NCBI GenBank assembly: GCA_010645155.1
Contig: CM021318.1
Location: 1,891,220 to 1,955,219 of the forward strand
Direction: 5' to 3'
From: Tigriopus japonicus
Lineage: Eukaryota > Arthropoda > Copepoda > Harpacticoida > Harpacticidae
DNA: 64,000 nt
Below, in pieces: positions 11,041-23,000 of the stretch. The notes beneath the pieces were generated by a model, which was not told the origin of the DNA, did not search any database, and saw only the letters and a list, made by a program, of their open reading frames with translations. Numbering within the stretch: the stretch's first letter is position 1; every line of letters starts with the position of its first letter. The position numbers and the translations under genes are program-made.

Positions 11041-14000
11041 TCAATTCGAGTTCTTCGCCCCTAAAATGGCGGAAGTGGGCAATGAGCTATGTTTGGGTTT
11101 GGAGAATATGTAGAACACCTTCACATCGCCGTCATAATCGGCCGAAACTAGGACATAACCCTGAGGTGGGTCGCGAGAGACAGATATTTCTTTGGAGGCC
11201 TTTAAGGTTCCACCAGAGGTTCCCGAGTTCTCTGAGGTTGGTTCTGGGGAGTCTTCTTCCGTGTTGCGCTGGATTTGATCCAGGATCTTGGGCGGGTTTG
11301 GAGCAAACACGGAACAGGTGACTACTGCATTATGAGCTGAAATGGAATAAAATGGAACAATATTAGTGGAATGAAATAAATAGTAGGGAGTAGGAGGTCA
11401 AATGTTTTGGGTAAGTATACTTCAAGCATACTTCATCAATTGACTTCCACCTATTTTAAGTCTTTTTAAAGCCCTCACGATTCTAAAATGACGCTACATG
11501 GATGTTAGTTTCAATGGAAATAATGCCCTAACAGGCTTAAAATAAGTTTGAGGTCATTACTGGAAGAATGCGAGTCTTGGTGCAGACCAAACAATGAAGC
11601 AAAGGATTTGACTAAAAAATCTTTTAGAGTTTTCACAAACACAAGTTTTCTTCAAGATTCTTTAAAATAACGACCTAAAATTTTTATTAACTTATAAGGG
11701 ATACAAAAAAATGATAAAAAAGAATTGACCAACAATTGACCCTAATTAAAAAATTGAACAAAAGAATTAATCAAAAATCATTTATCGTACTTTTGTGCCT
11801 GATTTTGGTCTAGTTTATTTAGTTCCGAATGTTCCACTTTTATTTTCAGGCCCATACTTATAGCTCAAAAAAGGCAAACAAATATAAAGAAAACGAACAC
11901 CTGTCAAGTAAAACCCTTTTAGAGCTTCAACTCCCTTTCACTAGAAATATTCACTCCAATTCACGAAAAACACTGAACCATCGATTATTGTCCCTAGTGA
12001 TCTAGGCTTCATGTGGAATGATGCATGACTAAACTTAAAACTGATTGAGGTACAAAAAACATTTGTTTTTTAAGAGCCGTTAAAACACCACAGAAATTAA
12101 CACGTGGGTGCAAAACCCAATCTTCCAAGTGGAGAAAAATAATATTGACCCTAGCGTAAAACCTCGGGCCCAAAACGAAATTCCTCTTTTGATTGCGTTG
12201 TAACCCTCAATTTCGACCCCCAAAAGAGTCCACGTGTCTGTTGATTCTAATAATATATTTCTTATGCCTTCAAAATTGGTCCCAGGACACCGTCAGTTCA
12301 TAAATTGAAACTTTAAACTATTAAGAATACCTTTCGAACGACATTCCGCAATCAAAGATTGCCGACAGCCTGGCTTTTTTTCTCTTCAAAAATCGTTCCC
12401 ACCCATATGGTCAAAGTGCTTGCTCATTTCATTACTAGCGGTTTGTCAGATGAATCGCGTTATTGGCCGATTCCCTTCCTTACCTTTTATGGCTTCATAG
12501 AAACTATTTCGATCCTTCCTCGAGGTGAGATTGGTCGACTCGTGTTGAGTTCGCCATAGAAATACACATTGGTTCTCAGATCCACTCGTGACGTATTTCC
12601 CATCATGACTGTGAAGAAAAAAGAAATAGTAATGATAACACTTTATAAACTGATTCTCATCTTTTGCCTGAAGGGCAATGAAATCGTAGCACCTGGCACT
12701 CAATTGAATCTTTTAGGAAAAAGATCCGTCGAATGATTGTTAAGGATTGATGATAAGAGTGACGATTTTCAGGGCATAATTCGAAAAACCATGAGAGATT
12801 TCAGTAACGCCTCAGCAATTTAAGTTTTCCTTTACAACTTCCGTGTGACTCCTTCGTGAAAAGTATGTTTAAACAAGGACTTTTGACCGCAGTTAAGGCT
12901 CGTCAATAATTGATGATCCATTGCGTCAGTCTCCTAGTGTTCTAAAAGGGTGATTTTGAAGTACAAAACAATGCCTTCAATGGGATGTCTCTTGACCAAA
13001 TCCCCATTAGTCACGATCATGAACTTGTGACTATTAGACCATGACATTTTTAGTCAGGTTTCGCGAGAAACTATCGAGCCAATCAAGGTTGGTTTCCAAG
13101 TGACCTCGAAGCATCATACACAAAAGCAACATCCAATATACATGAATTTTGGAGTGCTTAACATTGCAAAGACATAAACCAAAAGTATGGTAAGAGGTGG
13201 GGATTCGTTGAAATTCGTCCAAGGATAAATATTCCCTGTACTCCTTTGGTTGTAGTAAGGCTGGCAAGGAAGACAAAGAACCACGAGGGTAGAAAGAAAC
13301 CGGACTCCATTGGTCTATGGCTTTACAAAAACCGAGACCTTAACAGTACGCCAGCCATCGTCGTCAATGGATGGAAGCGTACTTGCTACACTCACTCACA
13401 TATACCAAGCAAGCCATGAATGGATTGGCTGGCTTGGACGTGTTTATCCCAGTCCTCGTCGAACTACGAACCTGGCAAACTGCCCGTGAGTAGGTTAGTA
13501 GGATCCAAAATTGTGCAGTGTACAGACGTCCTTAGGATTTCTCTCCCTCCTTCCCCTCTGTCTATCTCTCCCCTCTCTTCCCTTTCATTTTCTCTTTCTT
13601 TCACCGTCAGGATCGGAGCTCCGTCCTCGAGCCAGCTGATCCTCTGAATGAAAAGTGAAATTGTGTCCGAGGTTTGGCAAAATTATGCAAAACCCCAATT
13701 CCCAAGGTTGCAAATTATGCTCGTGAGTGTTTGGGGTCAGTGTCGTGAGCGAAATATTTGACAGTGACACAAAATTCCATCCAAAACAGTGAAAAACGCC
13801 CAAGTGAGTGAGTGAGGAAAGATGGTGGTTCGAGCACGTGCTTTTGGCAATGAAGGAGTAGACACGGATTCTCCGGAGGCTAAATATTCGGGTCGACATA
13901 AAGAGCAGTTCTCCCTTTGGCAGAAAGGCTGGAGGGAATTGGGTCTTTTGGGTGGTGCAACTTGTCGGATCCTCAAAGGCCGAGGTTCCAACCTCACTTA

Positions 14001-17000
14001 TCTATTCATCCCTGCGTTAATATCGATCATCTGGCTCATCGTATGCTTGCTCACCGTCAGGAGTCCTAGTCTCTCTTTAGAAGAGAGATTTTCACAGAAA
14101 AACCTAAGGGTGAGCTGGGAAATTTGAAATACTTGCAAGGTAAGGACGGGAAAATCAACTTGGCTCATTTGATGATCTTTTATAGGAGTATTTCGATGTC
14201 AAAACTTTTGAAGATGGCATACTTCACGTTGAAACTGTCCATCATGAACCCATCGAGATTCCCGTGGGGGAAACTGTTCACGCAGTCATTGCTATGCCAT
14301 TTTTGGATGTAAATCCCCTTGGAGCTACCGAGTAAGTTCATTTATCATATCTTGAAGCTACTAGTGAAGGTCACTTTAATGAACTGACCGGGTTTGTTTC
14401 ACTTCCGACTTTGTTGCACGATTGATGAAGTTAGGAGAAAATGGTATCCTTGAATTCAGGGTTGCCAGGAAAAGGCAATCTTTGGCCTTGACTTGATACA
14501 CGTCGAATAAGCGCCCTTGAAAGGGATTTTGGTTTCAATCCTATTGCCAATCTCGAGAGATGCAACAAAACAGACAAAGTCGTAAAGGTGACGACACTTT
14601 GAAAAGATTGTGATGCAATCCTGCCGACATGCTTCGACAGCTTTGAGGCAATAATGAGATTATTACCACCGAAATAGCTGAAACGCCATAATTCTACATA
14701 CATACGTTAAGAGGAGGGCAGACAATAGACTGCTTAGGAAGCATGACATTGCCGTCACCATAACGAGTTCATGTGCATGCCATTTGGCAGTCCAAAGAGA
14801 TTTCAACGCTCGAACAAACTTTCCCCACATTCTCTCCCAGATCTACCTATGTTCAGTAACTAACAGATGGGATTCCTCTAGCCAAACATGCCAGTAACCG
14901 AGTAGTAACGAAGAAATGTTTCATCCTCTTGCAGATACATTCAGACACTGGAATGGCTCCTGATTTATTGCACAGTACCGTTGACCCTCCACATTATCAC
15001 CAACACGGACAGTATTCCTTACGTGGAAAGGATCGTGGACCGAGTCAACAAAACCGCCAGCAGCGAGTTTCATACCCAAATCATGTCTCTGGCCGATATC
15101 ATGGAAGAAACCTCGAACAATATTTGTCCCAAGCTCACAGTCTCTGAAGAGTTCTGCGACATCCTCATGGGCAAGATGACGCCACTCTTGTTCCCATACC
15201 TGTTCCCGAAACTGGATCATGCCATATACATCGACCGGGAGATTGTCTTTCAAGATGACATTGGGTTCCTCTTCCAGACATTGAACACGATGAAAAAGAA
15301 ATCAAAAGCTGCCTTGGGCCTGGCCCCCGAGCAAACGAACACATATATGCGGGCCTTTGCCGGATGGCAAAGGGTCAACCCCACCACAAAATTGGGTCGT
15401 CCCCCACCTGAGGGAAAACCGGGCTACAACCCTTCCCTCATGCTGATGGACTTGGACAAGCTTCGAGCTAGTGTCCAGTTCAAGACGTACTTCAGTGAGA
15501 TTCGTCTGAACAAGCTCATGAAGCAGTATTTGTATCACAGCAATGCCGATATCCCCTCATTGGGCGACATCATCAATCTGATGGCGGCCGACAATGAGAA
15601 CATGTTCTACAACATTGGTTGCGAGTGGAACAGAAACTCTCGTGGTTCAACGGATCTGTTGGACAAAAAGTACAATGTGTGCCCAGGGGTCAATCATATT
15701 CGTGCTTGGCACGGCAACCCTGACCAAGAACGCATTTTGGCGGTCAAAGAAAAGAACATCTCCGTTGGACGACGGAGGGTCGTGGATGAGGACGAGCTGC
15801 TGAATCTACCTTGAACCCATTATTTCCCCTCTGAAGGTCTCTTACCTGAACGTGGCTCGGATCTGACTACTATTGTTGGTGTAGCCTTTAAACTTGCAAG
15901 TCAAGCTCAAATCTCTCAAGTCATAGATGCGAATGCGGCTGTCGTTCGACGTCACCAGAATCTAAAAAAGAAAACAAAGTAGCAGAATTATTTGAAGACG
16001 ACAAGACTGCCATGCCGCGGATCGGAAGATTTCGATCGAAAAAGTCATTCACAACTTGAAGTGCGTCGTAGTACATAGCCAATGAACGAACGTATGATTG
16101 AAAAGAGCGATAGAGTTGTGAATCAAGAACCAGTGCGATACCGAATAAACTACATTCCCGTATTCTCGTGATCCACGCAAATATATGTACGTTTTTAACC
16201 ACACTTCCACGTACCTTATCTTCCCCAGGCATGGGTTCGATGCCCGTCACTTTTCGTCCCTGTGAGTTTTTGCCTCTGGTCGATCGCACGTGAATCATGG
16301 TGTAATATTTGAGCTGATCCGTACTGTAGAAAATGCATCGCCCATCATAGGTGCCAGCCACTGCGAATTTGCCATTCTGAAAAGGCACACAAACGCAATA
16401 ATGTACGCTGAAAGTTGGCCATGGCCGCTAACGCAAGTTTGGCATAAATGCATTCCATTTCTTGGGCAGAGAGAGCCATGGCATCCTTGGGCCCAAGGTC
16501 TCCCAAATAGGCTTCATTGAAGAGCCCTAGGTGTTTGGCCTTGAAACTGAAAGACATCCTATATTTTTGATCAGTCAATTTTAATGTTCAGTTTATGTGG
16601 AGTCGTTTGTTGATCTTGGAATTATGAGACGGAAACTTTCATTTTCTCCCCTGTTTACAATCAACCTTCATCTGGGCATCTCTAGGAATCAAGTCGCTCA
16701 GAGGTCTGGTGGTGTGTGTTCAATCAAGATCCTGGATTCTCCCTTTGCTCCTACAACATTAGGATTGTTCGTCTTCCATCCAGGATTTGCTGAGTAACAA
16801 CTTTCCTGGTCGTTCTCCCATGAATCCTACACATTGTAGTATCTACTTGATGGTTCAAACCAAGGGGAAAAAAGCTTCGAGCTAATCGAGACCATACATT
16901 CCAACTGTTACTATGACAGGGCCTATTTTCACCTGTAAATGCCCTCAACACTGATTTTATCAATAACACTTAAAAATTACAAATAAGGACAGATGTCTAT

Positions 17001-20000
17001 TTACGGCAAATCTTTGATATTCATTCCAGCTTGGCTGTACACCAAACAAAGATTTAAATATTGAATCCCCTTATGAAATCAAATTTGCGTTTATGGGTCT
17101 CGAATGGTTTGGTACATCCTCAGTTGATCCAATTCGCCTATCATCTAGTGAAACATCTATCTGATTCCTGAATGTATGTCAGAGAATCGAGCGGAGCTAC
17201 TTTGACCTACTAAGAGGCAAACGTCGACCATGAAGTTGGCTTTGAAAACGAGTGAGTGAGTGAGAACGAGTCCGAAAGACCTCAGGAAATCTTGAAATTC
17301 GTGTCTGGGAATCAGTGAGCGACAAACGCGTGGACATGTTGAAGTACATTTTAGAACATGCCAATGCCTTTTAGAGTCATTAATTTTCATCAGGCCTTCA
17401 ACTCATCAGCACTTGTCAGTGGCAATGAGAGCTATTTCAAGTGTACATGATTATTTGGAACCTTTTTGGGCTTAGGAAAAGTCTTAAAGTTGGTTTGTTC
17501 GAGAATGAACGACAAACTCGTTTTGAGTTGGGAGTTGGACCAACATGGAAGAACTGAGATTTGAGATTGGCCATTGTGTTTCTGATTACTGTAAATTTTG
17601 AAATAGATTTGAAAACATTTAATTTGTGGCTTTTGAAATCAAAGGAGAAAGAACAAAACCTAAAAAATGAGACAAAGAAAAAAAATCTTCATAAAAATTG
17701 CTTTTGATTTGATTTGGTATTGAAAATTTTGAAACTATTACCACTGGACAAGGCAATGCATTAGCATCAATAAATGTTCTAAAGAGGCTTCTAGCAAAAG
17801 ACTTTGGTTGGCCCATGCATTCCAATTTTCAGTTTTGCAAATTTGAATTATTTAATATGGAGCAATATCCCAAAAATGAACAGCAAAAATGTACTCGAGT
17901 TTCAACAAAATCGTTAAAATTTGAATCTCAAAGATCACACCAGATGTATTGAACATAATTGGTTTAAAGAATTTATTTGGGTTGTTGCTTGTAGAAACTG
18001 ATTTTTACCACTGTTGGATATTCTATTGGCAATCGCTTTATACTCTATGTCTGATATCACACATCACTGATAACTATACCGTATTCAAAGAATGAAGCGC
18101 AAGCATTACTCGCTGCAAATCAAAAGGAGTTAAACTTGAGACCCATTCAAGATAACCGTGAGAAATATCAGACGTCCTAACACTAGAAAATAATGCTAGA
18201 AACAGTATCAATCTTCATCAAACATTCGCTTAAATCAAGCCTCTAGAAACCAAAAATAACTGTCTGGACGAAAGAAACCGCAATCATAATCAGAGAAGGA
18301 ATTGAACAAATATATTTGTCATAAAATCAATGGGAGTGTTTTTCTGTTTCATGAGCGATTAAGCTCTAACTCGAAGTCTGAGAGAGATTTTTTAACTCTA
18401 CCATTATTTGTCTTTTCTTCAAGAATCTTTGTTAGACAAAATGCTCAGGCATTTTTTTCGGGTGTGTCCATATGTAGTTTACATAATTTAGTCAAAATAT
18501 TAATAACCTAAGTTCTAGAAGGACAATCTTTAGCATTTTGACAAAAAACATATTTCAATCCCAATGTGGAAGGGAGTTTACCATCTCGAATAATGGTGAG
18601 TAATATCCACACGATAAAAGCTTACAAAAACACAGGGAGATGAAACACACTCTTCTTGAATATCTTCCTACCTGAATGAAATTAGCCGCTGTGATGATTT
18701 TCGTGTTCCCATCTACTTCGTTCCACAAGGTAACTTTCTTGTCAGGTATATTCCACAATCTGAGTTTCCCATCCAAGGATCCGCTCAAGAAGAACTGATC
18801 ATTGCGAGGATGAAAGGCTAAAGCCGTGACGAAATCAATGTGTTGGAAGCAGCACAAGCATTCTCGACGAGAGATGTGCCACAATCGGACCGTTTTGTCC
18901 ATGGAGGAAGTTAAGATGAAATAGTTCTGAAAAACAGTTGACTTTTATCTTTGCTTCTGGGACCCTTTGCTTTTGTTATATTAAGAAGTTACACACTATA
19001 CTCTCAATTTCAGCCATATAGGAGAACTAGGAAAATATTTACATTGAGAAACCTTCAACAACCAAACTTGAAAACGCATGAAAGCTTTTTCTTTCTAGAA
19101 ATGTGTCTGATATTGATGAGAGCGGTGCAAAATACTCATGGGGTTTAGTGGCTACATTTTCTTCGAAATCAAATCCCAGAAACTTTCCTTTCCAAACTTA
19201 ACCTTGGCATGAAGATGCTAGGTCATTACAATCAAAATGTGACTTTTTCAGTAGAATTCGACAACTGCATACGGNNNNNNNNNNNNNNNNNNNNNNNNNN
19301 NNNNNNNNNNNNNNNNNNNNNNNNNNNNNNNNNNNNNNNNNNNNNNNNNNNNNNNNNNNNNNNNNNNNNNNNNNNNNNNNNNNNNNNNNNNNNNNNNNNN
19401 NNNNNNNNNNNNNNNNTTTCTAGAAATGTGTCTGATATTGATGAGAGCGGTGCAAAATACTCATGGGGTATAGTGGTACATTTTCTTCGAAATCAAATCC
19501 CAGAAACTTTCCTTTCCAAACTTAATCTTGGCATGAAGATGCTAGGTCATTACAATCAAAATGTGACTTTTTCAGTAGAATTCGACAACTGCATAGGGTA
19601 ATTTAGTTTAGAACAAGTGGCAAATGTCAATCCATTTACACAAGGAACAAAAACGGGGCTTGCGTATCCGGAAACCACTATTTTCCTTTTCCCCATTTTT
19701 TCAGTAGGTGCACCCAAGTCATGGAGTGGGAGGCTAACAATGAGAATAATGATTTCAAGTAAGAAAAATTCAATTACGTTCTTCTGCAAATGAGACCTTG
19801 CATACTGTATTGACAAGAATACGTAGTTCAATTTCCAGCTCCATCGAACGTCGGAGACAAAAGTTATGCTCACTCAAAGTTCAGTGCAAATCCTACCGAG
19901 AATGAATGAACTAGCCCTTTTGTGGTAATCGTTTTACCACAAAAGGGCGAGTTCATTCATTCTATGCTCTCTTCAGTTCATAAGTTTGAGAAGGCATAAC

Positions 20001-23000
20001 TTTTCACTCCGGCATTCGATTGGGCTGAAATTTGAAATACGTGTTCTTCTCATTGCAAGCCAGGTCTCATTTGCAGAAGAATGCAAATGGTTCGTTTCTG
20101 CTGGAAATCATAATTCTCATTGCTAGCCTCCCACTACATGATTTCCGTTCTTCTTGGCGCATCCTAAACATTCATTTCCGACAAATTGCCACTCCAAACA
20201 TCTCTGACTCTGGTCAAAATTACAAGACGGCGCAAATTTAAGAGTGCATTTTTTTTCAGGCCTCCCTGTATGATTGCTGCATGCCAAGTTTACGAACCTT
20301 AGACCAACAAATGTCCAAGACATCCGACGTATGGCCTTGATATGAGCAAAAAGGTCGCTCGTTGAACACGTGGTATCTTTTGTCCTCGGTATTAAACAGA
20401 GCATCTTGGTCGGCAATCACGTCGTAAGAGTTGGTGGGCGAGCTTTTTTGCCCATCCGTATTGTATCTGGTTCGCATGTCTGCAAATCCAATTCTTGTGT
20501 TCTTTTACTCTGGACCATTTCATTAAGGCCTCCATCTTGTAGTACGTGGCTTACCCTTAAAGTAGTCGTAAGAGTTCTTAAGCACCCAAATCCTCAAGAC
20601 TGTGTCTTTTCCAGCTGTTGCCAAGAGTTGGCCACACTGAGAGAATCGCATGCACCAGATTGGACCCAAATGCTGAGTAGCTAATTCCTGGGCGAACTGA
20701 ATGTTCTCAAAATCGAAAGGGCCGCTTTTGTGGGCCTGGATACGCTTGAAAGTCTGGTTTTTACCACCATCTCGAGGCGAATTGATATCTGTGGAGAGAC
20801 GGCCCAACTTCTCCATGTCCTTGGCTGACGAAGTCGAGGCCAGGGTGTCTTTTTGTTGGGATTTGCGTCTCGTAGCCTCGGAGGCCAGACTGCGAGCGGC
20901 ATCTGAGGTCTTTTTCAGGGCATCGCCTAATAAACGCTTCATCGTACTGCTACGAAATTAGAAAGAGAAATTGGAATTTGAACATTTTTGTTGAGTTTTA
21001 TGCTTCTCGGACTGAAAATACCTCTTTTTTTTCTTAGACCCGATAGTGTGACCACTGACTGAGGACATGAGACTTTCTGAGTCCGAATCGGAGTCCTTTG
21101 AGTGCATATCTCCACTGAAAAGATAAAAATAGAGATTTTTTTTAATTCAGTTTAGCAATTTGAGAAAATTTGTGCTTATCGCTGATCAAACAAACCTAAC
21201 GTATTCAGAGGTCAGACGCATGATGTGCAGTGACAATGGATTAATGGAGCTCGGAAGTTGATCCTCAGCCTGCATTAAGTCCATTTCTTCACCCGTGTCG
21301 AGATTTTTCACCTTGATCTGTTTCATAATGTCCTAGAAAGCAGTGAAAATCAAATTCCCCTTTTTCTGAATCCCTCAAGGAAGGAACAGTTTCCGAGGGG
21401 CATCTATACATACGTCTTCTGAATATCGCTGACCAGAATCCGATTTGGTTCTGAGCAATAAGCTATTCATTTGGTTGGAAATGCTGCCAGGACCAGATTC
21501 CATGGATGATGACGTGCCTACGCCCATAGAAGAGCGTTTACCCCCTGATCCGCCTTTGGAACTGCCCAATGATGATCCAGGACCCATGATTCCTACGCCA
21601 GGTACGGCCATGCCACCGTTTCCACCGGAAGATGAAGATCGTCGACCTGCCGATCCGCCAGAACCGGAAATCATGCTTTTAAAGCTTCGCCGACTGCCCA
21701 TGCTGCCCTTTCGGCCAGACGCCCCTCGTTCAGGTGGATTAATACCGGTTGACACCACAGTTGGCTGATCTGAGAAGGATGATGAAAGTGGAGGACTGTG
21801 AAGGCTGTGATAACCTAGAAAGCAATAATGGATTAGATGTTAATGTTTTTCATGAAAAGCAAACATGACTTCATCAGATTTTTCCCCGATTGTAAAAAAA
21901 AGATGTGCGTTATGTATTTTTCAATTTCAATTCCACTCGATAACTTGGTAAGGTTGTGAATGTATTATTATATCTTAGTTTTCTCGGCAATGAAGGTTTT
22001 TTCAAAAAATATCTAAAATGTTCTTGATTTTAGCTCTCAAACTACACGGTAGTTTTTAATATTCACTTAGTCAGACAAAGTAGTCATAGATTAAGGTCAA
22101 TGACAATACCAAATAGGTGAAATACTTGATGACATTGGCTGTTAGTTTCTTCTATCTATCCATTTATATTTTACAACCCTGAATTGACGGAGAAGAGTAA
22201 AATAGTTGCTCAATTACAACATATATCTTCTGAATTTCAAACCACATAAAATCCACGTTATCCAGGTTTTCGCATCAAATATACACCACTAGATATAATA
22301 GTGCAAATCCTGATTAAAATGAATTAAATAAATTATTAAAGAAGCCTTTTATTTTTCTTAGGCAAAATCTTTTAAACTCGTATGCATTCACTTTTCGAAA
22401 AATCATAATTACGTTCAAACATGTGCAATTACTGACAGGGTTAAACAAACTTTCTTTGGCAACCTAGTTTTTAACATCCTTCTCCATTTGGGTCACTTGA
22501 CGAGGTTGACGTGTAAAGTAAGTCTCCTTTTAGAACTTACTTTCTTCTCGAGATATTTTAGGCGGATTAAATTTGGAAATGGCGCCACTAGTCGGACTCA
22601 GAGCATCGATGGCACCCGGCGAGGATGGTAATTTTGAACCTAAATCATCATGTGAAAATCTCCCTGCTCGAGATTCCTCGTTATCCTGAAACGAAAGCAG
22701 ATTCGTTTTGGCAACCCAATTTCGAAATGAAGATTCACGGAAGATACTATAAATGAGGTTTGACGAATCAACGTGCTAAACCATGACTAAAACTTACTCT
22801 TCATGAAGTTGCCCATTGGCCATTAACAATGGACAATCATAAGAATAACCTCTAAGCCCACATTAGGTCATTTCATAACCCCGATTAGTCTCTTACGTAC
22901 TTCAAAACATATCACACGAAATGGGACTCATGCAAAACCCAACAAGTTTTACCCCTTGACACAAAGGTCAGTCCACATCAAGCAATCAAATATCAATCGA

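Larger units (their letters stand above)
18927..20297. other. WDR44 intron 12 with assembly gap and repeats
   Basis: Holds a 182-bp direct repeat flanking 142 unknown bases and a large foldback element ending in a near-perfect hairpin. No coding sequence. Confidence 0.8.

Noticed and set aside
21445..21768. Plus-strand 107-codon Pro/Asp-rich frame
   Set aside because: Antisense of the Gly/Ser-rich WDR44 exon 8, whose splice borders and conserved end support the minus strand.
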